DNA of 64,000 nucleotides, taken from NCBI GenBank assembly GCA_034432795.1, contig DAOUBF010000006.1, positions 62,001 to 126,000 of the forward strand. Reading direction: 5' to 3'. The DNA is from DAOUBF01 sp034432795 (lineage in GTDB: Bacteria; Chloroflexota; Anaerolineae; DSLN01). Below are positions 53,307-61,395 of the stretch, piece after piece. The notes below the pieces were generated by a model. The model was given only the letters and a program-made list of their open reading frames with translations. It did not search any database and was not told the origin of the DNA. Position 1 is the stretch's first letter, and every line of letters starts with the position of its first letter. The translations under genes and the position numbers were made by a program.

Positions 53307-54691
53307 TAAATTCCCCCGATCTCCACGCCCGTGACCTGGCCGCCGGCCTGAACGTCGCCGCCCTCAATGGTCACGTCCACCGGGCCTGTGATGTTCTCGG
53401 CGCGGTCTGCCCGGAAGCCCGTGACCCGACCGGCAATGTCTCGCAGGCGGATGGCCACGCGCGTGTAGAAGGGGTTCTGCTGCGCCTCCTCAGACTCCGG
53501 CTGCGGCAGCGGGAAGAGCACGCCCGTCTGGTCGTGCAGGTACAGGACCGGCGTCCCCCAATCGCGGTTCTCCAGGCTGGTGCCCAGATAGATCGCCTGC
53601 CGCGCCTGGAACAGCGCCTCGTCCACCGTCGTGCCGCTTAACAGGCGCGGATACATGACCTCGGCCAGGCGGATGGCGTTCTCATCCTGGATGCGGAACT
53701 GGTTGCCGATCACCGCCGGGATGTTCTCGCGGGTCAGCGCCGCGGCGATGCCGGTCCACAGGTTCTGCCCGTCGCGGCGGGCGGTCTCGCAGCCGCCCAG
53801 GATCACCAGCCGGACGCCCGCGCTGCCCAAAAGCTCTGCCAGCTTCTCACCGCTGAACGTCTCGCTCTTATAGTCCGCCCGTTCCAGGATCAGGCTGCCC
53901 TGGCGCGAGATCGGCTCAAACAGCGCATGGCCAGAGAAGTGGAAGATGTCGGCGCCGGCCTCGCGCAACGTCCCAATGAGCTTCTCCAGGGTCGCGGGCG
54001 CCTCCACCCAGGCCGTCTCAATCACCGCCGCGCCGCTGCGCTCGTTCAGCGCTGTTGCGGCCTTCTGAATGGCCGCCTTGTCCCGGTCCACCTCCAGGGG
54101 CGGGGTCTGATCGTCGGGGCTGGAGAAGGCGGCCACGACGCGGGCCAGCGGGCGCTGCGGCAGTCTGCGGGCGGCGGCCTCCACCGTATCCGTACGCACG
54201 ATAGAGATGTCCCCTTGTAGCGCCAGGAAGTCTGTGGCCTGCACCTCGCCTGCGGCTTTGGGCAGCGCCAGATACTCCCAGGGCAACTGCGCCAGGGCCA
54301 CAGCGTCAATGCGCAGGCGCAGGCGCAGCCCCTCACCCGCCGCCAGCGCTGCGCGGCTGCGGTTGAAGAGATCGCGCACACGGCCTTCGGGCAGCGCTAG
54401 GTCGGCCAGGAGCGCACCGAGTTTCGCCAGGTCCTCCCGCGTCAGACGCCGCCGCGCCTCCAGCCGCCCGATCAGCCCGCCCATCCCCTGCGCTGGATCA
54501 TCCCAGAAGTCCGTCGGCGTGTAGGTGCGGATAACGGCGTCGTCTGGCCGCATGGCACCGCCGGGCGCCTCGCCCTCTACCCAGACCCTGAACGTGCCGT
54601 CCGTCTCGTTATAGCTCGCCAGGCGCAGGTTCAGATCGCGATAGACCCGTGGCGCCCTGGCCTGTGCGTCTGTAGGGGATGTTGAGTTCAT
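53306..54691 (-). CDS. CHAT-domain caspase-like protease with C-terminal signalling tag
   Basis: 461 residues. N-terminal ~150 residues precede the CHAT domain, whose catalytic pair is His255 (IFHFSGHALF) and Cys301 (VILGGCETARRDG), followed by the RENIPAVIGNQFRI block. Residues 405-430 (IAGRVTGFRADRA) and 437-461 (PVDVTIEGGDVQAGGQVTGV) are Gly/Val-rich; the last 25 match the nSTAND N-terminus. CHAT proteases cleave specific partners when activated. Start 54691 (MNSTSPTDAQ) has AAAGGAGGG upstream. Downstream of the hydrolase gene with a repeat in between. Confidence 0.9.
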   Translation of the reverse strand: MNSTSPTDAQARAPRVYRDLNLRLASYNETDGTFRVWVEGEAPGGAMRPDDAVIRTYTPTDFWDDPAQGMGGLIGRLEARRRLTREDLAKLGALLADLALPEGRVRDLFNRSRAALAAGEGLRLRLRIDAVALAQLPWEYLALPKAAGEVQATDFLALQGDISIVRTDTVEAAARRLPQRPLARVVAAFSSPDDQTPPLEVDRDKAAIQKAATALNERSGAAVIETAWVEAPATLEKLIGTLREAGADIFHFSGHALFEPISRQGSLILERADYKSETFSGEKLAELLGSAGVRLVILGGCETARRDGQNLWTGIAAALTRENIPAVIGNQFRIQDENAIRLAEVMYPRLLSGTTVDEALFQARQAIYLGTSLENRDWGTPVLYLHDQTGVLFPLPQPESEEAQQNPFYTRVAIRLRDIAGRVTGFRADRAENITGPVDVTIEGGDVQAGGQVTGVEIGGI

Positions 54692-54732
54692 GTTCGCGCC
54701 CTCCTTTTTGGTGCCCAACGGCGCATGGATTT

Positions 54733-54855
54733 ACCCCCCCACCCCAACCCTCCCCCGCAAGGGGGGAGAGGGCAATTCCCTCCCCCTTGTGGGGGAGGGG
54801 GTGACAGTACCACCTGCGCTGAATCCTCCGTCGTCCGTCGTCCGTCATCCGTCAA
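54733..54855. repeat. family-A plus family-C repeats before the CHAT gene
   Basis: Two C-run/G-run palindromes then CGTCGTCCGTCGTCCGTCATC (54828-54848), ending within 10 bp of the hydrolase stop codon. Confidence 0.85.
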
Positions 54856-56301
54856 TTATGCCTCGGCCTCAACCGCGACCAATTCCTCCAACTGCACGCC
54901 CGCTTCGCCCTCGGCCAGGACGGTGACAACCAGCCTGTAGTAGCCCTCCAGCGGTGGGGCGGCCAGGCTGCCCTCATAGTTGCCCGGCGCCGCCTCGCTC
55001 TCCCACAGGGGCACCTTGGGCAGGTTCTGGGGCGGCGTCACCTGGCCCGCGCCTGGCAACGCCTCACGCCAGGCGAGTTGCGCCGCGATGCGGGCTGTGG
55101 AGACGGGCGAGGCGTCCGGCGGATTCCTGTGAACGGTGGCTCGCAGGTGAATTGGCTCGCCTGGATGATATACATCCCTGTCCGGCTCAAACATGATCGT
55201 TAAATTGCTGGTGGTGAGGGTAGCGCGTTCGCCTGCCTGGTACCTGTCCACCAGCTCCCATTGCAGGAATTCCAGCACAGCAGGGTTGACATAGAGGTCG
55301 CCATGGCTGGCGACGAAGGGCAGCTTCGCCTGGGCATGGGGATGGATCGCGCTGCGCTCCGGCACCGTGCCGTCGCCCGCCTCGGTCGCCTGCCAGTCAA
55401 TGCCCGTCCAGCGTCCCCCAGGGCCGATGTGGACCACGCCCAGCGTCGTCGTGGGCAGTTTGCGCCCGAAAAAGCACAGCGTCTCCACGCTTATATCGTT
55501 GCCCAGTTCCTGGTTAAAGCGCCGCCCGTCCAGCAGCAACTCCCGCTCGCGCTCGCTGTCCAGCCAGCGCAGGTCGCTATACAGGTCAATAGCCTCGTTA
55601 TCCGGGTCGCGCAGGAAGGGATTGCGCCAGGGGATGATCTGGTAAAAGGAGGGGAAGCTGCGGATGACTGCGCGGCTGCGCTCGGCGATGCCGAACGGGT
55701 TGAAGCGGGCACGAAACAGCGTGCTCAGCCCGTTGAACATGACATTCATGGCCTTTGGGGCGCCATCCCAGGGCGAGCCTAGCAGGAACAGCCGCCCAAC
55801 GCGGGCCTGGCCCCCTTCTCTCTCAATGTACCAGCGTGCGACGATACCGCCGTTGCTGTGGCCGATGATCCAGGCCTGGGCGCCCGGATGGTACGAGCGC
55901 CAACGGTCAATGGCTTCACCGAGTTGTCGGGCGGTGAGGCGATTATCCTGACGCCAGTCGTAGGCGAAGCTATACACCTCCAGGTCCCGCTCGGCGTACT
56001 TCGCCGGGTCAGCGCGATAGCCTATGCCCTCCAGCGCGGTGACCAGGCGGCTATAGTGCTCCTGCTTGGCCCAGGGCGGCACGAAGATGACCTGGTCCAT
56101 GATCCCTGCTGGCTCCAGGGCCTCGTTAGGATAGGCCATCGTCTGGAAGAGCTGATCCAGCCAGTCATCCCACTGCCAGGGGTTCAGCGGGATGGAGGAG
56201 AAGTCCACCCAAACGATCTGGCCGCTGGACTTATCGCGCAGCTTGCTGCCCATATAGCCGGGGACGATCACAATGAAGTGGGGGGGCGCGCCGTTTGCCA
56301 T
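54856..56301 (-). CDS. LCAT/lipase-like alpha/beta hydrolase with C-terminal beta-sandwich
   Basis: 481 residues. VIVPGYMGSKLRDK (12-24), nucleophile Ser149 (IIGHSNGGIVARWY), Asp310 (AGDGTVP) and His333 (ASHGDLY) form a complete triad. It resembles lecithin:cholesterol acyltransferase-like (PF02450) proteins. The last ~110 residues are an all-beta domain (VYHPGEPIHLRATV). No signal peptide. As first gene of the cassette it may be a lipase effector. Start 56301 (MANGAPPHF) with GGAGAG upstream; a longer frame from 56331 lacks one. Confidence 0.85.
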   Translation of the reverse strand: MANGAPPHFIVIVPGYMGSKLRDKSSGQIVWVDFSSIPLNPWQWDDWLDQLFQTMAYPNEALEPAGIMDQVIFVPPWAKQEHYSRLVTALEGIGYRADPAKYAERDLEVYSFAYDWRQDNRLTARQLGEAIDRWRSYHPGAQAWIIGHSNGGIVARWYIEREGGQARVGRLFLLGSPWDGAPKAMNVMFNGLSTLFRARFNPFGIAERSRAVIRSFPSFYQIIPWRNPFLRDPDNEAIDLYSDLRWLDSERERELLLDGRRFNQELGNDISVETLCFFGRKLPTTTLGVVHIGPGGRWTGIDWQATEAGDGTVPERSAIHPHAQAKLPFVASHGDLYVNPAVLEFLQWELVDRYQAGERATLTTSNLTIMFEPDRDVYHPGEPIHLRATVHRNPPDASPVSTARIAAQLAWREALPGAGQVTPPQNLPKVPLWESEAAPGNYEGSLAAPPLEGYYRLVVTVLAEGEAGVQLEELVAVEAEA

Positions 56302-56471
56302 AAGAACTCTCCGCTTTCGCCTGAGAAACAACCGCGCCGACAGCCCCGCTCCTGCACTGGAACGGCTTTTGGGCTATCGGCGCGGATACAATCAAATCAT
56401 CTATTGTCCTGCCAGGTGGTTGGCCCGGCAGTCACACAGGTCAGCAAGACCCGGTCATCCCTTCATCCCTT

Positions 56472-56499
56472 ATGATACAATCTGCACCCTAAAAGTCAA
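56472..56499 (-). promoter_or_regulatory. promoter P2 of the hydrolase-CHAT-STAND cassette
   Basis: Minus strand TTGACT (56494-56499), 16 bp, TATCAT (56472-56477). About 160 nt before the ATG 56301. Confidence 0.55.
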
Positions 56500-56511
56500 A
56501 TTTACAACGCC

Positions 56512-56539
56512 ATTATAGGCCCTTTTTACTTTCTGGCAA
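56512..56539 (-). promoter_or_regulatory. promoter P1 of the hydrolase-CHAT-STAND cassette
   Basis: Minus strand TTGCCA (56534-56539), 16 bp, TATAAT (56512-56517). In tandem with P2. The leader between P2 and the ATG contains no gene. Confidence 0.65.
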
Positions 56540-56587
56540 CAAGGCCCTGCGCTATAATCCGTCATGGTAAGAGAGCAGCCCCACCCG

Positions 56588-57028
56588 CTATCCGCCGATC
56601 ATCTCCCGCGCCTGCTCCACCACCCGCCGCTCATTGGCGAAAGCCAGCATCTGCAAGGCCTGGTCCAGCCCGACCCAGCGGGCCTCGTGCACCTCGTAGT
56701 CGTGGTCGCTCACCTCCCCCGACCGGTACGCCAGCAGGTAGAAGTGGACGAACTTATGGTAGCGGATGCGCTGGCCTTGCTCGGCGGCGATGTACCAGTA
56801 CTCAATCCTGTCAATCGGGGCGACCAGCTCGGCCTCAACGCCCGCCTCCTCACGCACCTCGCGCAACGCCGCCACCTCCGGCGCTTCACCGGCGTCCACC
56901 AGCCCCTTCGGCAACTGCCAGCGCGGCGGATCACCCACCGAGATGAGGACGACCTCAACCTGGCCTTCCCGCCGGCGGAAGACCACGCCCCCGGCGGAGA
57001 CCTGAGTCACTGTTTTGATCTTGGGCAT
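56588..57028 (-). CDS. NUDIX hydrolase
   Basis: 146 residues. Complete Nudix box G42LVDAGE48...R56EVREEAGV64. Resembles MutT/diadenosine- or house-cleaning pyrophosphatases; substrate not predictable. No strong ribosome site; GAAGGCGG lies ~15 nt upstream. Confidence 0.92.
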   Translation of the reverse strand: MPKIKTVTQVSAGGVVFRRREGQVEVVLISVGDPPRWQLPKGLVDAGEAPEVAALREVREEAGVEAELVAPIDRIEYWYIAAEQGQRIRYHKFVHFYLLAYRSGEVSDHDYEVHEARWVGLDQALQMLAFANERRVVEQAREMIGG

Positions 57029-57060
57029 TCGGTTTCAGAAACCGCCTTCTAACTCCCAAC

Positions 57061-57150
57061 AGCGCCATGCTAAGGCGCGAAGCGCCGAAGAATCTCTCAG
57101 CGTGCGCCGAAAAGCGAGAGGCTTCGCTCGTTGCGCTCGCTCAGCATGAC
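57061..57150. repeat. GCGAAGCGC / GCTTCGCTCGTTGCGCTCGC repeat
   Basis: GGCGCGAAGCGCC and GAGGCTTCGCTCGTTGCGCT then CGCTCAGCATGAC. Sits in the 146-bp gap between NUDIX and OsmC. Confidence 0.6.
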
Positions 57151-57174
57151 AGGAGAGTGACTTTTCAGGCATAC

Positions 57175-57597
57175 TCAGGCGATCAGCCTGGCGTTCAACC
57201 GGACCTCCGGCCCACCGGCCAGCGCCTTGGACACCGGGCAGTTCTGCTTTGCTTCGGCGGCAAGCCGCTGGAAGGTCTGCTCATCCACCCCAGGGACCTC
57301 GGCTTCGGTGTCCAGTTCAATCAGCGAGATCGTCGGCCCTTCGGTCAGATGCACAGTGGCTGTCGTGTGAATGCGCTGAGGCGGGTAGCCGCTTCGGGTG
57401 AGCAGCCCCGAGAGAAACATGGAGAAGCAGCCCGCATGGGCCGCGCCCACAAGTTCCTCCGGGTTCGTCCCTTCACCCTGCTCAAAGCGCGAGGCGTAGG
57501 TGAACGGCCCTTCAAAGGCCAGGCCACCCAGCTTCATGATCCCCTTCCCCTCGCGCAACGTCCCCGTCCAGACTGCTTCGGCTTTACGAATGGCCAT
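57175..57597 (-). CDS. OsmC/Ohr-family peroxiredoxin-like protein
   Basis: 140 residues. Redox cysteines Cys57 (AAHAGCFSMFLS) and Cys120 (NCPVSKAL); FTYASRFEQGEGTNPEELVGAAHAGC is the OsmC signature. It reduces organic hydroperoxides with the paired thiols. Start 57597 (MAIRKAEAVW) has AAGGAGG 13 nt upstream. Confidence 0.93.
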   Translation of the reverse strand: MAIRKAEAVWTGTLREGKGIMKLGGLAFEGPFTYASRFEQGEGTNPEELVGAAHAGCFSMFLSGLLTRSGYPPQRIHTTATVHLTEGPTISLIELDTEAEVPGVDEQTFQRLAAEAKQNCPVSKALAGGPEVRLNARLIA

Positions 57598-57824
57598 AGG
57601 GTTTGTCTGTCCTCCTTCCGACCGTGTTTCAAGAGAAATATAGCCCATGTCTTGCCATGCGTCAACCGCGAAAAGACGGGTTGCCCCCTCCCCCTGGATG
57701 GGGGAGGGTTGGGGTGGGGGGTAGTCACCCCCTCCCTGCCCTGCTCTGCGTGCGGTTCCAACCGCATGGTTGCGTCTACCAGATAGATTGCATATTACTG
57801 CCTATTTTTACAATTAACTCAGAA

Positions 57825-57857
57825 TTTTGGGACGCTTTTGGGACGTTTTTGGGACGC
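57825..57857. repeat. three tandem 11-bp repeats TTTTGGGACG(C/T)
   Basis: Exact contiguous units 57825-57835, 57836-57846 and 57847-57857, differing only in the last base. The 11-bp period is one DNA turn. Confidence 0.95.
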
Positions 57858-57936
57858 TTATGTGATACACTGGTGTTGGTATGTATCCCCAAATCCATAC
57901 TGCCGGCGCCTTCCTCCTGCTGAGCCGGCCAGCATC

Positions 57937-57988
57937 CTAAAGAGGCCGCCGATTCCCCCCGCTCAGGCCCCGTTGGCGGCCTCTTTAG
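57937..57988. repeat. 14-bp perfect stem-loop upstream of holB
   Basis: CTAAAGAGGCCGCC ... GGCGGCCTCTTTAG with a 24-nt loop. Followed by CTTTC only, so a weak terminator at best; could be an attenuator. Confidence 0.8.
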
Positions 57989-58105
57989 CTTTCTCACACG
58001 CGTTGCCCATTGTCCTGCCGACTTTGCGTGGTAGCGCCACGCCGGATAAAATTCCCCTGAATTACCCGCTCACCATTGGATACGACGGTGAGCTTGAGGA
58101 AGGCG

Positions 58106-59119
58106 ATGGCGCATTGGGGCGTGATCGGACACGAATGGGCGGTAGAGTTGCTCAGCCGCAATCTGGCGGCGGGACGGGTGCGCCATGCTTACCTGTTCAC
58201 CGGCCCTGCGGGCGTGGGCCGGCGCACGCTGGCGCTGGCCCTGGCGCGTGCCCTGAATTGTACCGGCCCCCAGCCCCCTTGCGGCCAGTGCCGCTCCTGC
58301 ACCCTGATCGGCGATGGCAGCGCTGCTGCCCCGCCTCGCCACCCCGACGTCCGCCTGATTGAGCCTGTGGAGAGCGGCGAACGCATCCAACGTCTGGAAA
58401 TCCGTATTGACCAGATCCGCGACTTGCAGCACGAACTGGCCCTGACGCCGGTGGAGGGGCGCTACCGCATTGCCATCCTGTGCGATTTTGAAGCCGCTAA
58501 CGCCCACGCCGCCAACGCCCTCCTCAAGACGCTGGAGGAGCCACCCCCTCAGGTCATCCTGATCCTCACCGCATCTCAGGCGGATGTCCTCCTGCCCACG
58601 ATTGTCTCGCGCTGTCAGGTGCTCAATTTGCGCCCGCTCCCCTGGCAAATTGTGCGCTCTGCCCTCCTGGCGCGGGGCGTCCCCGCCGACCAGGCCGAGA
58701 CCCTGGCGCACCTGTGCGGCGGGCGTCTGGGGTGGGCGTTGCGGGCAGCGGCTGACCCGGAGCTTCTGGCGCGGCGCAGCCAGGCCCTGGACGACTTGCA
58801 ACGCCTGCTCAAGGCCAGCCGTAACGCCCGCTTCACTTACGCCGAGGAACTGGCGCGGGACGGGCAGGCGCTGCGTGAGACGTTGGAGGTCTGGCTGAGC
58901 TGGTGGCGCGACCTGCTCCTGGTGACAACGGACACGCAGGCGCCATTAACTAACGCGGACCGCACACACGAACTGGAGCGCTTAGCCCAGACCATCACAG
59001 CGGACCAGGCCCGACACGCCCTGGCTCTGCTGCGCGACGCCACCTGGCACCTGGACCGCAACGCCAATCCGCGCCTGCTGGCCGAAGTGCTGCTGCTTGA
59101 TCTACCCCGGCTGATGTAG
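58106..59119 (+). CDS. holB: DNA polymerase III subunit delta-prime
   Basis: 337 residues. GPAGVGRRT (33-41): the Walker A Lys is replaced by Arg, as normal for the inactive delta-prime. Zinc cysteines C52, C59, C62, C65, and the SRC motif (IVSRC) contacting the neighbour ATP site. Part of the clamp loader. Start 58106 has GAGGAAGG upstream. Confidence 0.93.
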   Translation: MAHWGVIGHEWAVELLSRNLAAGRVRHAYLFTGPAGVGRRTLALALARALNCTGPQPPCGQCRSCTLIGDGSAAAPPRHPDVRLIEPVESGERIQRLEIRIDQIRDLQHELALTPVEGRYRIAILCDFEAANAHAANALLKTLEEPPPQVILILTASQADVLLPTIVSRCQVLNLRPLPWQIVRSALLARGVPADQAETLAHLCGGRLGWALRAAADPELLARRSQALDDLQRLLKASRNARFTYAEELARDGQALRETLEVWLSWWRDLLLVTTDTQAPLTNADRTHELERLAQTITADQARHALALLRDATWHLDRNANPRLLAEVLLLDLPRLM

Positions 59120-59127
59120 AATCCCCA

Positions 59128-59155
59128 GTAGGGGCACGGCGCGCCGTGCCCCTAC
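59128..59155. repeat. 28-nt perfect palindrome (family B)
   Basis: GTAGGGGCACGGCG and its exact inverse, 8 bp after the holB stop, between holB and the convergent PHP gene. Confidence 0.9.
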
Positions 59156-59192
59156 TTCAGCCCGGTGGGCGTTATGGAACGTCATGTGCGGT

Positions 59193-60008
59193 TTATTCCG
59201 CTCGCTGTCGCAATTGCTCAACCACATCGGGCGGCACCCAGATGCTGCCGAGCATGGCGTGATCGGGGTCATCCAGGGCGTGGAAGTCGCTGCCGCCGGT
59301 GGGCACCAGGTTATACTGGCGGGCCAGGGCCAGAAGCATCTCCTGCTGTTCGGGGGTGTGATCGGGGTAGTACACCTCAATCGCGTCAAGGCCGGCGGCG
59401 ACCAGGCGGAGGATGAGCGCCACCGTACCCGCCATCGCCGGGTGGGCCAGGCTGGCAACACCTCCGGCAGCATGGATCATGGCAATGGCCTCTTCCGGCG
59501 TAAGCCGATAGCGGGGGACGTAGGCCGGCCCTTCATGGCCGATGTACTTCTCAAAGGCTTCGCTGATCGTGGTGATGTAGCCGCGTTCTAATAGCGCCCG
59601 TGCCACATGGGGGCGACCGACCGCGCCCTCGCCCGCGATAGCCTGTACCCGCTCCCAATCCAGCGGCAACCCCAGGCGGGCCAGCTTCTCCACCATCAGC
59701 CGGGCGCGCCCCAATCGGGCGTTGCGCAACGTGGCCAGGTGGGCCTGGAAGGCGGCATCATCCGGGCGGACGAAATAGCCCAGGAAGTGGACATCGCCGT
59801 CTTCGCTTTCCGTGTTGATCTCCACGCCGGCGATGACCTCCAGGCCCGTGCCCCGCGCTGCGGCCTGCGCCTCGGCCACACCGTCGGTGGTGTCATGATC
59901 GGTGAGGGCAATGGCTGTCAGGCCGCGCTCCAGCGCCAGGTGAACGAGTTCGGTGGGTGTCAGGCGGCCATCCGACGCCGTGCTGTGTGTGTGCAGGTCT
60001 ATGCGCAT
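59193..60008 (-). CDS. PHP-domain phosphoesterase
   Basis: 271 residues. MRIDLHTHSTASDG: His6, His8, Asp13; TDHDTTDG near 37; GVEINTES; GGSDFHA at 250. These are metal ligands of PHP-type phosphatases (RNase AM/YciV-like, 3',5'-nucleoside bisphosphatase). Leaderless start at 60008; there is no ribosome site. A much longer frame upstream has no start signal. Confidence 0.9.
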   Translation of the reverse strand: MRIDLHTHSTASDGRLTPTELVHLALERGLTAIALTDHDTTDGVAEAQAAARGTGLEVIAGVEINTESEDGDVHFLGYFVRPDDAAFQAHLATLRNARLGRARLMVEKLARLGLPLDWERVQAIAGEGAVGRPHVARALLERGYITTISEAFEKYIGHEGPAYVPRYRLTPEEAIAMIHAAGGVASLAHPAMAGTVALILRLVAAGLDAIEVYYPDHTPEQQEMLLALARQYNLVPTGGSDFHALDDPDHAMLGSIWVPPDVVEQLRQRAE

Positions 60009-60014
60009 GAAGCC

Positions 60015-60043
60015 AATATACCCTGCCCTGTGCCGCTGTGCAA
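60015..60043 (-). promoter_or_regulatory. promoter placing transcription on the PHP ATG (leaderless)
   Basis: Minus strand TTGCAC (60038-60043), 17 bp, TATATT (60015-60020). +1 falls exactly on the A of ATG 60008. Confidence 0.78.
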
Positions 60044-60393
60044 GTTCACCCCGGATGTATTCCACGGGGCAGATGTGGTACGCTGGCCACGACGAGAACA
60101 ACGAGAACAGGAGGGAGCAGAGCATAGACGTGGCACAGCAGGAACGGAAGACAAGGATGGTCCAAGACGCGCAGGCCACCTTGGAGAAGCGGCTGGCACA
60201 GCGGCCAGCGGGCGAGGCGATGACACTGAGTAGGCGGGGTTTCCCTCCCCGGCGTAGGGCAGGTTTCTATACCTGCCGCTCTTCGGCCCTGTTGCGGCGG
60301 CTATGGAAAGCCGCCCTACAGGCTTCCAGACCCTCTGGGCCGCCGCCTGAATCCTGCCCCAGATGTGGAATACACCCATCTGGAGATAGCCAG

Positions 60394-60446
60394 TTGCGCG
60401 AAATGACTAAGCCGACTATAATTCCCTTACCGACCTGTTTATAGTC
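60394..60446 (+). promoter_or_regulatory. promoter of the ABC transporter operon with an inverted repeat over the -10
   Basis: TTGCGC (60394-60399), 17 bp, TATAAT (60417-60422). GACTATAA (60414-60421) and TTATAGTC (60439-60446) are an 8-bp inverted repeat embracing the -10 and start, a likely repressor site. Confidence 0.7.
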
Positions 60447-60477
60447 ATTCCCCCACATGAAAGGGCCGGGAGGAGTC

Positions 60478-61392
60478 ATGAGCGAGAGCGCCATGGTTTC
60501 TGCCACACAGGATCAACTCGCCGCCTCAAGCGCGCAGATAAGAAGCCCTGGCTGGCGCCGTATCGCCCGCACGCTCTCCCCCCTCGCGCTTATGGCCTTC
60601 ATCGTCCTCCTGTGGGAAACCGTCAAGTTCGCCTTCAACATCACCGACTACAACCTGCCTCACCTGATCCCCCTCCCCTTTCTGAACCGGGGCGGGACAG
60701 CGGGCGACGAGATGCCATCTATTCTGGGCGCGTTCTTCAAGCCGACCGCCACCGGGCCGCTGTTGATCACCGTCCTGGCCAAAGCCGCGTTGATCACCTG
60801 GCTGGAGGCTTTGGCCGGGTTCATCCTGGGCGGCGCTTTGGGCTTCCTCCTGGGCGTGACCTTCGTCCATTCGCGCCTGCTAGAGCGCGGCCTGCTCCCC
60901 TACGTCGTGGCTTCGCAGACCGTGCCTATCCTGGCCATCGCCCCAATGGTCGTCGTCTGGCGCGGTACCGGTTGGGACAGCAAGGCCATCATCGCGGCCT
61001 ACCTGACGTTCTTCCCGGTGACGATCAATACCCTGCGCGGCCTGCAATCGGTGGAGCCAACCGCGCTGGAACTTATGCACTCCTACGCCGCCACCAAACG
61101 CGCTATCCTCTTCAAGCTCCGTATCCCCGCTGCCGTGCCCTATATCTTCACCGCGCTCAAAATCTCGGCGACGGCCAGCGTCGTCGGCGCGATCATCGGC
61201 GAGTTGCCTGTGGGATCCACCCAGGGGATCGGCCCGGCGATCATCAACTACGCTCAGTACTACAACACCTGGCCGCCCAACCTGTGGGCGACCATCCTGG
61301 TGGCTGCGCTGGTGGGCATCGGCTTCTATGCCCTGGTCGCGCTGGTGGAGCGTCGCGTCGTCACCTGGTTGCCACCGACAGAGGGAGGATAA
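60478..61392 (+). CDS. ABC transporter permease (SsuC/TauC-like)
   Basis: 304 residues, about six membrane helices. The EAA-type loop LELMHSYAATKRAILFKLRIPAAVP contacts the ATPase. Belongs to the importer family for aromatic/organic small molecules. First gene of the operon; GGGAGGAG ribosome site at ATG 60478. Confidence 0.9.
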   Translation: MSESAMVSATQDQLAASSAQIRSPGWRRIARTLSPLALMAFIVLLWETVKFAFNITDYNLPHLIPLPFLNRGGTAGDEMPSILGAFFKPTATGPLLITVLAKAALITWLEALAGFILGGALGFLLGVTFVHSRLLERGLLPYVVASQTVPILAIAPMVVVWRGTGWDSKAIIAAYLTFFPVTINTLRGLQSVEPTALELMHSYAATKRAILFKLRIPAAVPYIFTALKISATASVVGAIIGELPVGSTQGIGPAIINYAQYYNTWPPNLWATILVAALVGIGFYALVALVERRVVTWLPPTEGG

Positions 61393-61395
61393 CCT

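Larger units (their letters stand above)
57598..58105. other. 508-bp intergenic region with AT-rich part and ordered repeats
   Basis: Contains the OsmC leader, a family-A block (57684-57745), an AT-rich stretch (about 57776-57824) unlike its GC-rich surroundings, three tandem 11-mers (57825-57857), a 14-bp hairpin (57937-57988) and a 7-bp inverted repeat (58068-58093) before the holB ATG. No clear promoter; a TGTGATACA near 57862 is only a weak -10. Confidence 0.7.
60009..60477. other. 469-bp intergenic region between divergent transcription units
   Basis: Holds the PHP promoter (60015-60043), a weak short plus-strand frame (starting near GTG 60130: AQQERKTRMVQDAQATLEKR) with AGGAGGGAG 14 nt upstream that is possibly a small protein or fragment, family-E hairpins (about 60250-60325) and the ABC operon promoter (60394-60422). 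I found no riboswitch core (no TPP or FMN consensus) in front of the ABC operon. Confidence 0.6.

Noticed and set aside
57825..57857. CRISPR array
   Set aside because: Three contiguous 11-mers with no spacers and no cas genes in the window; not a CRISPR.
60250..60477. TPP or FMN riboswitch before the vitamin-type ABC operon
   Set aside because: No conserved riboswitch core seen; the hairpins there match a dispersed repeat family.
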